From Timema cristinae (lineage: Eukaryota; Arthropoda; Insecta; Phasmatodea; Timematidae), in assembly GCA_039000515.1 (NCBI GenBank), contig JBCFYV010000012.1, forward strand, positions 6,814,000 through 6,877,999: DNA of 64,000 nt. Direction: 5' to 3'. Positions 36,313 through 47,770 of the stretch are shown piece by piece. The stretch's first letter is position 1, and each line of letters opens with the position of its first letter. A program made the translations under genes and the position numbers. The notes under the pieces were generated by a model. The model made no database searches. It saw only the letters and a list, made by a program, of their open reading frames with translations, and was not told where the DNA came from.

Positions 36313-36793
36313 ATGAACATCATCATGTCGGCCATCTTTGATTTTTCATTTATCGTAAACTCGAAAAAGGAGTGGGTGATCACCGAGCTAGCCATAGTTT
36401 TCATCGACGAGAAACAATCGTCATGCTATCAATTCAATAAAACCCGGCTTGTGTTACTCCAAATTGGATGCAATTCTAAAACAAAATTTAGATAAAGCCT
36501 TCGTGCCTTACGCATATAATAAACAAAAAGGGAATTTCTTGTCCGTCTCACCGGCCGGACATTCATCCCACTACGTGAGGACTATAAATGTCCCTTTGTT
36601 GATTTGATCAACTCAAATTGTTGGGGGTTTTACCGCCCCTTGTCACGATATCACCCCGTGCGCATTAAAAAATGCAAATGCTTTGGCACGATTCGTCAGA
36701 TTTCACAGCGCCGAGAAATTGTATAAATTTTGTCCAATCACCGACGACGACGACGACGACCCCGATACTAGCTTTAATTGTGACGACTGTTGA
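36313..36793 (+). CDS. putative exonuclease-like element protein, right-arm copy
   Basis: Second copy of the gene at 31,857-32,340. ATG at 36,313 starts MNIIMSAIFDFSFIVNS. Later frames give LREDYKCPFVDLI and PCALKNANALARF. The C-terminus is read here as CPITDDDDDDPDTSFNCDDC before TGA at 36,791, a run of aspartates that the left copy shows only out of frame. The acidic tail may be a partner-binding end. Two frame changes are present. The nuclease-like fold is an inference from the His/Cys-CALKNA block. Confidence 0.5.
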
Positions 36794-36846
36794 TTACAGG
36801 TCATCAGTCTAGACGCAGACAGTGATGAAGACGTGCAGCTGTAATA

Positions 36847-37391
36847 TGGTGCAGGATGAATCACCCCCGTTGCTAACCAAGACTTTTACCTAAACGACAA
36901 AAAAGAACAAACACGTGGCGGTGGGTCTCTTCCCTGACCGCAACTTTTACGCTCACGTGATGTTTTCATCGAGTTCTAATCGTCTAATACTCACGTACCC
37001 CAGTGGAACTTTCTCGTCAAAGAAATGCCGTTTTGGTCCGAGTGTGTGCAGACGTGTGTAAACTTCGAGTCCACCATGGACGACTTTATCATTGTGGTGA
37101 AAAAACTTTTCGGCGTGTGGAAATTGTTGTGTGAGTGATAAAAAAAACATTCAGATCTACCTGTCTACGGATGGAATAAAAACTCTGTACAATCTTGAAA
37201 AATATATCACACGACATGTAAAATATCTAAACCACCCAAATGTATCGACGTTCATAGACAATACGCTCACCTCCAAATCGTTTGTTGACCCGCCCGATCT
37301 ATCCCATATTTTGACTATCCGTCACTCTATGACGATCTTTGTATTTTTATGGATAACAATAAAAAATTGTGAAATATGTATTATTTTTTTT
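36847..37391 (+). CDS. unknown small element protein, right-arm copy
   Basis: Counterpart of the left-arm gene at 31,270-31,804. ATG at 36,847 reads MVQDESPPLLTKTF and then hits a stop that the left copy lacks. Other frames give HVAVGLFPDRNFYAHVMF, FWSECVQTCVNFESTMDDF and IYLSTDGIKTLYNLEKYI, up to the edge of the smeared zone. Comparing the two arms shows that most breaks are not shared. The function is unknown. Confidence 0.5.
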
Positions 37392-38130
37392 TTTTAAAAT
37401 TTTAAAATTTAAAAAAAAATTGTTTTTATTTTTTCATTTACTAATATTACCCTCTCTTTTTAAATATTTGTAGAAAAGAGATTAAAAATATATAAAATTT
37501 TTTGATATATAAATAAAAAAAAAATTTAAAAACCCAAATTACAATTCATTTACATTTTAAAAAAAAAAAATTTGGGCCCAAAGAAAAAAATGGCGCCGCC
37601 CAACCCGGGAAAAGTTACACTAGATGAGTCACACTATATCTCTAGCATAGCTCCCTGGGGCGAAAAAAAAAATCCAAAAACCCCGCGTCGAGAAACCCGG
37701 GGCCACATTTTATATTATTTAAAAAAGTCACAGGCTGAGGGTTCCAGGGCCCCGACAACAGTCATATTATTTAAAAACGTCAAGGAACGGGATAAACCTA
37801 ACAATACTATCACTATACCCCCAGCATCCTTTACCCCCTAAAAAAACAGGCTAAAAAAAGGGGTGACTTTTACATGGCAGGGCGGGACCTTACTCAATAA
37901 AAACGTAAAGGGCCCCGGGCCAAAAAAAAAACCCGTCATAGTCGATATTTTGAAAAAATTTGGGGAGTCCAGAAAAAAGGCTGACCAACGGGCTGACGTC
38001 ACAGGCAGGGTTGACCTTATCAATAAAACCCCAAATTTTACCAATCAAAAAAACCCGTCATCATGAAAAATTTTAGCAGAATAATTAGCGACTGACCCAA
38101 CCGGGCCCATTTTCTCTCCCAAAAACATTT

Positions 38131-40369
38131 GGAACAAGGTTTTGGGAAAATTTTTAATTTTTTTAAGGGGGGAAAAAGTGCCCCAAAAAAGGGCCCTTCC
38201 CAAATTTGGGGCCCCCTTTAACGGATCCCCGAAAAACGGGTTTTAAACATGGGGGGAAAAAAAGGGGTTTAAAGGGGGACAAGTGGGGGGTAATGCAAAA
38301 CCCTTTTTGTTTTTTCACAGGGTTTTAAATGTGAGTAGGACATGTGTTAAAACCCAATTGGTCAAAAAAAATTATAAAAATTTTTTGGGGAAAATTTTTG
38401 GTTTTGGGTTAATTTTTCCCCCTTTTAACTAGCCTTTTTTTTTCAAATTTCCCCCCTTGCAAAAAAAAAGGAAAAAGTGATATACACACGAATAGTTGAC
38501 CAATTTGGGTGCAAAAAAAAAAAAATAAACTCCCCCGATAGGGTGAACAAAGTGATGACAGCAAGAAATCTACAAAAAGGGGAGTCCTTAGCCCCCAAAT
38601 TTTTTTAAAAGGGGGAGGACCCTTTTTTAGACGCCCCAAAAACGGCCCCCAAAAATTAAAAAAACATTTGATAAAAGGGAAAAAAAGTGGCCGCCCATCT
38701 TCAAAAAATTTCGTAATAAAAACCCCCCAAAATGATGGGGAACCCCAATGGTCCAAAAAAAAAACAATGGCCCGACAAAAAAGTTTGATGGATTTAAAAT
38801 AGGGACCACAATTTTAAAACCCTAGCGAATTAAAAAAATCGCAAAGGGGAAAAAACAGGGGTTCTTTTTTGGATAAGTGGGTTTTTTTTCCATTTTATTT
38901 TAGTCACTTACAGTGAACGTTGTAATTTTTTTTAAAAAAAAACAATCCCAAAACGTTTAAAAAAAAGTCGGGTTTTTTTAAAAAACTTTAAAATTTTAAA
39001 AAATGCCCCCCTTTTTTTTAAAGTCAAAAAAAAATTTAATTTTAAAATTTTTGGAAAAAAAAACCAAAACATTTTAAAAAAATACATTTTAAAAAGTTAA
39101 CCCCAAAATTTTTGAAAAAAAAAAGCGGGGAAAAATTTTTTTTTCTTAAAAAAAAAATAAAAGGGGGAAATTAAAAAAAAAATATTAAAAAATTATTATT
39201 TTATTACGTAAAAAATCAACAAAAAATTTTTCACAATTCTCAACCCCCTTCACTCAAAAGTAGCCTTTTAAAAATTTTTTATCCCCTGATTAAATTTTTT
39301 TTTTTTGGGGAAAAATTCTCACCCGGATTTTTTCCCCCCCACGCCTTTGGCCCCGCGGGGTTCCCTGGAGAAGGAGTCCCCCTTTTCCTTCCCGCGGCTT
39401 GGTTCGCGGGTGCTTTTAGAGCGGGAGGCGGGGGCATTAGAGAAAGGCTTTTTATATTGGTCGAGATAAAGAATCTTGTTAAAAAGGGGGGTTTTAAGAT
39501 TCCCTTTGAAAAAAAAAAGGGTTAAACCCTTTAATCCTAGTTTTAAATGATTCAGGCTTTCAAAACCCTTTTTTAAAAAAAAAAAGGTCCTTTTTTTCCC
39601 CGGGGGGAGAAAAGTGAAAGAAGGGTTTTCCTGGAGCTCAGTCCCCCCCTTGTTCTTTCCCTACTCGGTGGGGGACAAGTAAAAAAAGGTTTTCCTGCAA
39701 ATTTAAATTCCCGGGTGGGTTTCTGCCCCCCCTAACCGTGAGAGGCTTTAACCCCGGAAGTTAACATCTTTTTCGCTTTTAAACGTCTCAGGAATTTAAA
39801 ACTTTCTTTTTGTCTCAGATTCAGGAAAGGGTTTCTGTGGAAAATTTTTTCCCAAAAAGGGGGGGAAACTTTATTTAAAATGGCTCGAAACTTTCAGCAG
39901 TAAAGAGGGAGGAGTAAGTCATTTTAAAACCCCTTTTTTTAGCCCGCCCCCTGGAGGAGGGGAGTAGTTTACTTCTATATTTGATTTCCCCCTTTTTTAG
40001 AATCCATTATTTTTTTAAATCTTTTTTATTCTAAAATACATCATCAAGTTATGTTGTGTTTTCTCAGCAGCCCCCTTTTGTCAACCAATGGGTTTTTGAG
40101 TGGAAAAGGTCAAAGGAAAAGCTGACAGATTTAGAGATAGGTCTGGTTTTTTTTTCCCACTAATAAAAAAGGGTTTTGTGACGACAGATACGGGCCCCAA
40201 AATTTTCTCGCCTTTTTGGGAAAAAAATTTTAACGTGGGTTACCGGCTCGATTTTTTATTTTTTTTTTAACCGACCCCCCCGCTAAAAGGGCTTCCAAAG
40301 CCGACTTATGTAGTGTTCGGGGAAATTTAAAAAAAAACAGCAAGACGGCACTAATAAAACCCTTCAAAG
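38131..40369. other. smeared DNA, no gene seen
   Basis: Homopolymer-rich sequence with no readable motif. The open frame at 38,409-38,756 (minus) translates to Phe/Gly/Lys-rich text with no domain and is not accepted as a gene. Confidence 0.55.
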
Positions 40370-41350
40370 GGTATTTATTACAACCATTTTAGGATAATCA
40401 AATAAATGGGAAATATGTTTTTTTCGTTTGGAAATTTGTACGAGTTTTTTTTTAAACCTAAAAGAAGCGGGTTCCTTTCTCAAATTTCCCTGTGATTTTA
40501 CAAAAAAAAATAACCATTTTTTTCCCAAAAAAAACCTTCCTTCAGGTTTTATCTTGTAAATTTGGGGTTTGTGAATGCCGGGCCCTCTACCGTGGTTCGT
40601 ATTCCCTTTTTTAAACTGTAGTTTCCTTCTTTTCATTCACCAGTAATCAAAAGATTTTTATTTTTTCTCGTCAAGCTTTTTTTACAGAGTTGTTTTTTCA
40701 ACTCTACCCAAATTGGGGGGTTCACTTTTCTAATTTCTGTGTTTTTTACAAATGTTAAAACATTTTTAAAAAAAAAAACTTCCTTAGGATACCCTTTGTA
40801 AATGTGGAGGGGAATCCCCCGGACTCCACCGTGGTTGGTTTTCCCTTTTAAATTTGTAGACCCCTTCATTTCATCTCACCATTTAATCGAAAGATGTATT
40901 TTTTCTCGTCAAGGGAATTGTACGATTTATGTTTTTTTTCAACTTACACGAATGGGGTTCACTTCCTCTAATTTCTAAAATTTTACAAATAATAACACAT
41001 TTTTTCCCAAAAAAAACCTTCCTTCAGGTACCCTTGTAAAATTTTGGGGGGAATTTTCGGACCTCTCCCTTGGGTTCGGTTTAAAAAGGGTTTAAACTGT
41101 AGAGCCTTCATTTATCTCACCATTAATCGAAAGATGTTTTTTTTTCTCGTCAAGGAGGTACAGAGTATTTTTTTTTTTCTATTACACGAATGCGGGTTCA
41201 CTTTCTCTAATTTTTTGATTTTACAAATAAAACCCAGAAATTTTCCCCAAAAAATCTTCCTTCGGATATTTTGAATGTAGGGGAATTCCGGACCTCCACC
41301 GTGGTTGGGAAAATTCCACGTTAAACTGTTAGATCCTTCATTTTCATTCC
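40370..41350 (+). repeat. 240-bp tandem array containing SINE sequence
   Basis: A motif cttcctt(c)agg recurs at 40,536, 40,779, 41,018 and 41,256, giving periods of 243, 239 and 238 bp. Each unit carries gtgaatg..., a ccaccgtggttcg-like block, ttaaactgtag and a ccttcatttcatctcacca-like block. These are all found in the middle of the SINE at 61.4 kb. They are followed by a unit-specific part (taatcgaaagatg, ttctcgtcaag, acacgaatg.ggttcac, ttacaaat). The last unit runs on directly into a SINE 3' tail at 41,345-41,425. The array therefore seems to have grown from a SINE or to have been joined to one. Confidence 0.7.
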
Positions 41351-41430
41351 CCAAATTTCACATTAGGTTTTTAAACCGAAGGGGTAGTAAGGGACGCAGC
41401 GCTAATAAATAAGAAAATTTAAAATGTCAA
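41256..41430 (+). repeat. SINE 3' part at the end of the 240-bp array
   Basis: Contains gacctccaccgtggttgg, cgttaaactgttag, cattttcattccc, cacattagg, a cgaaggggtagtaagggacg block and gcgctaataaataa. This is the same order as the clean copy at 61,560-61,700. The tRNA-like head is absent because the left side merges with the tandem array. Confidence 0.6.
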
Positions 41431-41869
41431 ACTCATCCTCATTGATTCGTTAAATCTAAAGTCATGCTGAATGAAAAAGCTAAAATTATCAATGTTAGCT
41501 TTTAAAAATTATTTTCGACAAAAATAGTCTACCCCATTCTTTTAATTAAAAAAAATTTATTCTTTTAAAAATCTCGTCAGGCTGAATAAAAAGGGGCCAA
41601 AACCATTATCAATTTTTAGCTTTAAAAAAAAAGGTTTTTTCGAGTCATACATTTAATTTTTTTTGGGTTAAAATCAAATTAAGGTATTCAGTTTCTAGCT
41701 TCACGTTTTATTTACCCGTTGAGTTTTTCCCCTTTAAAACAAATTTACACTAATTTTTTTTAGAAATAAAAAAAGGGTTATATTTATAAGAAGTGTACTC
41801 GCTTTTCCCATGAATTTAAAAATCAAAAACCCTTTTTTTTAGGGGGAAAATCCCCCTTCGGTCCCCACG

Positions 41870-43160
41870 CAGCTTAGTTTTTCGAACCTTGATCCTTCTC
41901 ACTTACTTACGAAAATGAGACCGTTTCCTTACACAGACGATTGGGGTTCGAGTCTCGCTTTTAGCCCCCTCCCAACATTATTTGGAAAAACTTTTTTCTT
42001 TAAAAGGTTCGAAATCTCAGTCATGATGAATGAAGAGAAGGGGGTTTTTTTCCACTTTTACCTATAGTAAATGTAGGCTGTTTTCCCTTACACAGGACGA
42101 TTCGGGTTTCCAATTTCTCCCCTTTAACCCCCCCAACCCATTATTTGGAAAAAATTTTTTTTTCTTTAAAAGGGTTTTTCGAATCCCCGCCCTGGATAAA
42201 TTTGAGGAAGGTTTTTTTTTCCACTTTTACTCAAACGTAAATGTTGGTAGCTTCCTTACACGGGCCCCGATTCAGGTTCGAGTTTTCGCTTTGCCTCCCA
42301 ACATTTTTTGGAAAAACTTTTTTTCTTTACAAGGTTCGAATTCAGTCATGAAAAATTTAAAAAAGGAGGTTTTTTACCCCCCTTTTAAAAAAACCCCCCC
42401 CCCCCCTCCCGTAAAGTAGGTACCTTTCCCCCCCCTACCCCCCCCCCGACGTTTCCAGGTTCGAGTTTTCGCTTTACCCTCCCAACTTTTTTTGGGAAAA
42501 AAACTTTTTTTTTTTAAAAGGGTTTTCGAATCCTCAGTCAGGTAAAATGAAGAGAAGGGGTTTTTTCCACTTTTACTCAAAGTAAAGGTAGGCTAGCTTC
42601 TTTAACAGACGTTTCGGGGTTCGGTCTCGCTTTAGTTTCCCCAAAACATTATTTGGAAAAAACTTTTTTTCTTTAAAAGGTTTTCAAATCTCATCATGAT
42701 GAATAAAGGAAAAGGGAAATTTTTTTTCCACTTTTATCACGTAATTTTGGTTTAGTTTCCCCCCCCTTCACAGGGGTTTTGGTTGGGAGTCTCGCTTTAG
42801 CCCCCCCAACATTTTTTGGGGCCCAAAATTTTTTTTTCTTTACAAGGTTGTTCTCAGTTTAAATAAAATGAGAAAGGGGGTTTTTTCCCAAACTTTTTAC
42901 TCTTTTTTAATTTTTAGGTTTAGTTTCCCTTTCTAAACAGACGTTAAAGGTTCGAGTCCCCGTTTTGTTTTTCCCAACATTTTTTGGGGAAAAAAAAATT
43001 TTTTTTCCTTTACATGGTTTCGATTGTCAGTCATGAGGGGAATGAGAGAGGTTTTTTTTTCCTCTCTACGCTCTTCGTAAATGACCTGGGCAGCTTCCTT
43101 CCACGTGACGATTCAGGTTCGTGCCTTGCTTTATGTCCTCCTTCCGCACTTCCCTATTAG
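41870..43160 (+). repeat. 165-bp tandem array with tRNA B-box-like motifs
   Basis: The block cccaacatt(a)tttgg recurs at about 41,971, 42,134, 42,298, 42,480, 42,640, 42,805 and 42,973, giving seven units of about 160-182 bp. Each unit holds cagacgattcaggttcgagt followed by ctcgcttt, and a second ggttcgaatctcagtcatga stretch. Both look like RNA polymerase III B-boxes (GGTTCGANTCC). The array is partly smeared. Flanking DNA at 43,160 becomes unique. Confidence 0.7.
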
Positions 43161-43246
43161 TATACTGAGCGATTTTTAAAACTCACGTCATGGTACATAG
43201 GGACAACTCGCTCTTTTACCTTTTAAAAGCGTATATTTCCCGAAAT

Positions 43247-43290
43247 TAAAACACACACACCACACACACTCAAACAACACACACACATTA
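43247..43290. repeat. CA-rich microsatellite
   Basis: Acacacaccacacacact-type sequence lies between the 165-bp array and the polymerase region. There is nothing else of note. Confidence 0.7.
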
Positions 43291-43399
43291 GCTTCAATGT
43301 GTGTATTATATGCTTCCGTCGAACAGCTTTACTTAAGATGTCACTGATTTGTTTTTTTAATAGCTGTCTCAGAGCCGCTCGAAGAGATAATAGAGCAAT

Positions 43400-46300
43400 G
43401 TGGACCGATAATGAAGAGATAGAAATACTGACGGGGAGAGTAGGGCCTTTTTAGAAGCATAGTGCACCCAAACATGACAGAACCACCGACAAAACGCGTG
43501 CCGTTTGTCACCTCCTTATCATCGGTATCCTCGTCAAACTTATGGATGATCAGGGTGTTTGTCTCTCGCGGTTAGACAGCTATTATGAACATACTTTAAT
43601 TAGATACTTCGAACATGACGTTGCATTCGCGAAGGGAAGTGTTTTACTGCTCTCATGAAACTTATTCTGGCCGGACTTAAGACCTCGAGCAGTACTGATA
43701 ATCGGGACATTGAAAATATAGACGTACAGATCCGAGGACTTTTGACCTTATCACGAAATCTTAGGTACAGAGAATTTTACTCAAGTTTAGGTCTTTACCT
43801 GGAGCGCTTGTGACTATCCTATAAACTTATTGAACAAGCATACAGCCCGAGTATTAAAGATCATTACATCAATCAGTATCGGTTGACCATAAGGATCCCG
43901 TTACAGTTTCTCGCCTGCGTGTCGAGTAGGATATTTTTGTAAAGTTCTGTAGAAAAGAATCAACGCGAACGGCCCGATAAGGTATATTGTAGCCTCATTT
44001 GCGATTTTTAAGGCATCTACCGATGGTAGAATTGAAAGGGTATTTCAATCTTCTCTATTACAATATATTTAACCCAATACACTTGGAGGAGATTATACGA
44101 GAATAAGTGGTCTTTCCCACTCCTTGCTCAGATTGGCAGGGCTTTGCTTCTAGAGACTCAGGGTGGATTATACAACAGGCACGTTGAAATGAGTATTCAA
44201 TTTCTCGAAAACTCGGCTTCTCGACTCGGTGCCCACGTCATATCCCTGTAAAATATAGCCGGAGTAGAGCGTTGATATAAATGGTTCAAGCATGAAAGGA
44301 AGGACTATGCTTCCAGTCTCGTATTGGCGTGCCTCTTTGAGCCGACAGGGAGAGCTCAGCGTTTCTCCCCTTATCCTTAATTTTTCGTGACGTGTTGAAT
44401 CTAGATGGACTCCCGCTTCTGTTACGAATAGAATATTTGAACGCTTCGAAATGGCTTAACGAGTATCTGTTAATTGTTACATTCAAAACACTGAAGGTAG
44501 TGATTCTTATTAGGACAATGCAGACTATTCTAAAGAGTTTAGTGATCGTTCTCGTGCATTGTCGAGTGCTAAAGAAGTGTGCTAGACATATTCATTTATT
44601 TCATGATAAAAGTACATTGGGACGAAATTATCATTTCTCTAGCGCAATCAAAAATCTGTCACGGTTATCAAACCTCAACAAGCACCCTTGTCTGACAGAA
44701 GAGTGTAGGTATTTTTGCGACCGTTGTTTGAGCTTTTTCTGATACTGAAAATAAACTTGTAAAAACATAAGAAACGTTTAAAATTTTGGAGGGTAAGGAG
44801 TACATTCCCTCAAGGTGGAAAATAAAATTACTGTCGTGTTCACGATGTATAAACAACAGGAGAAAACAGGATTGTCGAGTACTGCTGACTTTGAGATTTA
44901 TCGTGCTAGATACGAATCGTGTATCCTGACACGAAATTATCTTATATTGAGAATTTACAGAGTCTGTAGCGTATTCTGTAGGTCATGTACACTAAATGCA
45001 TTTTTGTATTGATAATCTTCGGGAAAGTACCGATACTTCACGGAAATGATTGGTACTGACCAATTTGTTTTGAAGCTCTCGTAGATCGGCAAAGCGGTAC
45101 TAGAATATTATAGTACTGTAGTTCAATGACGCGCTTAACTCACCTGCTCAAAGTGATGCTCACAGTTCGGCCATCATTGGTGCTTACTTTGTGAAAAAAC
45201 CATACGCGTATGTGATATCCGCGTTATGGATCATTATCTCACTTGACAGGACTTATCGTTGTAGCAGCCATGGGGTGTAATATTAATTACAAGAACCCTA
45301 GTCATCTGAGCGTTGTTATTCCATAAACGCGCTCGTTTGTTACGATAATTTTTTCCTCTTCCGGAATCATCTTGTTGAAGTTAGAGAAACTATCGTTCAT
45401 CAGGGAGAGCGTTCTTGTCATCCAGGGAATAGTTAAGGTTATTGGCGTATGGACAATGGAAGATTCAAATTACATCCTGAAGTAATATTCGGCACGGGTT
45501 TCGAGGGATCGCAATTAAATTATCAGGTAGTTTCAGCTTTTATGTTCCTCCTGAGAAATGGCGTATCGTACCTCGAACAGAGCAGCTTAAAATCACTCGT
45601 AAGTGTCATCCTGTGATGATACTTTCAAACTAGTCGCTCGTAAAGGGGGTGTTCCACTATGACTATATAGATTCATTTGAGTTCGGCTGAACGAGACTCA
45701 GTTACCAAGCAAAGTTTAAATTTATTACGCGCTCACGGATAGCAGATATCTCTCAGAAGACTTTGATCTCGTCTCTGTTGAGTATGGCGCTATTTCGAAT
45801 GTAAGAATCTTTGGGAATTTCTCGAACCTCTACCTTCATACCGACTGTTAACACTTATGGCTGACGTCTTTGAGAATACTTTCGTTATCTTTGTATGAAG
45901 GACGTATAGGCTCGATCCCGGATGGTCTCTTCGGCCCCAGTCTGCGTACCAAGCTATATTGAGTATAACCAGGTACGGCTCGAATTAATAGATGACGTAG
46001 ATAAACTACAATTTCATTGATAAGGATGCTAATCGAGGGGGATATGTTTCGTATTAATCGTCAAGTCGATAGCTAATATCGTTATTTGAGTCATTTGCCG
46101 TTCAAACCACGAGTTCTTACTCGTTTAACTAGAAGTGACTGGACTCTATTATTTAGCATGTTGAATTCATTTTACCCTATGGAGGTTCAGATGCTATGAG
46201 ATGATGAAATTGAACGTTTGGACGTGTTAAAAACGTGGTAGGAACGATGCGGATAGGGCTATATCTTGTCAGATAGATCGCTTGAATATCTGAAGCATGT

Positions 46301-47221
46301 AATGACGCTCTTATTCTGACTTGCCGTTTCTGTCCTTGAGAAAAGGGATTCCAACCGTAGGGAAAACACGAGAAATTGCTTAACGGACTTTAATGATAAA
46401 AGACTAGGTACGTACATTTCACTATCGTCATCTAAAGTTATGTTTAGTGAATGGTTGAACGATGGACGGGAGTCAACCCGTGCTTTCAGTTTCAAACATC
46501 TCCGTGGTGCACCTCGTATATCAAGGCTTGAACGCGGAACATGAGGGAGTAAAGCGAGCAATCAGTTTGAAAAACAAGTTTTTCAAAATTGATGAACAAT
46601 GCCGCATTCGGACCGCCTTATATCTAAACAGAGGTACCTACCGTACGTAAAAATAAATCTTACCAGATGGTGGGAGGTAAATTTGGTGGCGGTACCTCAT
46701 GCCAGTTCCCCCAAACTTTAAAAAACCGTATGTTGAATCAGAAAAACTGGTCATCATTGAGATGGAAACAGCAGTGAGATATACTTGATATGCCAATTTA
46801 TGCGGGATTTCGCCATTTTGGAAATCTCTAAAAGTAGTAATGTCGGTCTACATTACCACGAGTCATGGTTCCTGGCCTTTCTCTCCAGTTACGTTTAAAA
46901 ATTCAAATACACGGATAACGGACTCGCTTACTTTACTATATGATGTTGAGGGACGCCTACATAGACTTATCCCGTTTAGCTAATGACTACTGGACATCCT
47001 CACTACGCAACAAGACAATGTTTAACGGCATTGCCTGCAGTAATAAAGGGTGTGTCGGTAAACTAAAAGACGAGACTCGAGGTCAGATCATCACTGTGTT
47101 CATAGTTTTACGCCTTAAACTCTATTCATTTGCAGTGCAAGGGGATGGTGGAGGCTCAAGGATTAAAAGGTCTGTCAAGAGTAACGCGTTAAGAACGCTC
47201 TCTTTTGAGGACTCTATGTAA
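43400..47221 (+). pseudogene. protein-primed-type DNA polymerase B of a Polinton/adintovirus, frame-broken
   Basis: This is the element's replicative polymerase. No frame is longer than about 116 codons, but family landmarks follow in order. A Zn-type block YFCDRCLSFF lies at 44,710-44,739. The exonuclease I core ADFE is at 44,884-44,895. MDHYLT (45,226) and CNINYKN (45,276) form a cysteine/histidine region special to this polymerase group. VFHYDYIDS is at 45,649, LMADVFENTF near 45,860 and ANRGGYVS near 46,030. Palm motif B, SKLMNNAAFG, is at 46,583-46,612. Palm motif C at 46,905-46,930 is disturbed by a one-base frame change. A C-terminal open frame with VGKLKDETRGQIITVF ends at 47,219. The start is uncertain: 43,711-43,810 is open, but conserved text begins only about 44,150. 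It carries many breaks; some may be read errors. Confidence 0.75.
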
Positions 47222-47239
47222 TTGTTTGACTAATGAAAC

Positions 47240-47770
47240 GGTAGAGTCATGCAGAGAAGCCTCGTTTTCTCTTTTTAATTTATTTAATTTTAATTTTTTT
47301 CCATTCTCTTATCTTTTTTTTTTTTTGTTTACATTAGTATTTTTTATTTTTTGAGTTTTTTTTTGTTTTTTTATTATTTGATTTTTTTTTTTATGTTATT
47401 TTTCTTATATTTATTTAATAAGAGCTGTAGATTCAAACTTTTCACGCAAAAATTTAATCGGGTTTGCACTATGCTCTTTCGACGACAAAGCAAACGTGTT
47501 ACCTGATCAGTTAGAACTCTACCTTGGGTGCCATTACTTAATAAAGCGAGCAACCCACTTACTTCCTTCCAAGAGACGCTGATTGAAAGCTGGACCATCA
47601 ATGTGCGTATTGTCAGTGTATGTGATCTACAACTTTATCCCAGTACAAGTGAACAGGCACGCCAGTCTCTTCACTCATTGTCAATGTTATGTGTGTATTT
47701 TTAAAGAAAAAAGATTTGAGAAAATAAAATAAATTTAGTGCATATCGTATTAAAAAGAAGGTTTTTCAGT
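47240..47770. other. T-rich low-complexity DNA and unassigned sequence
   Basis: The first 170 bases after the polymerase stop are mostly T runs; 47,410-47,770 is ordinary sequence with no supported gene. The T-rich block may be the tail of an inserted retroelement, but no such element is visible. Confidence 0.4.

Larger units (their letters stand above)
35928..38130 (-). repeat. right inverted arm of element A
   Basis: Reverse complement of 30,555-32,722. From 35,928 to about 37,390 it is clean and almost identical to the left arm; from 37,390 on it is smeared but can still be aligned block by block (for example cactatatctctagcatagct at 37,631 against the left arm near 31,020). One exact TGACGTCA survives at 37,994. 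The outer edge is near 38,090-38,130, where the gcgactgaccca block mirrors the left edge. Confidence 0.85.

Noticed and set aside
40370..43160. CRISPR-like repeat array
   Set aside because: Units of 165-240 bp without short constant repeats and unique spacers; the genome is eukaryotic.
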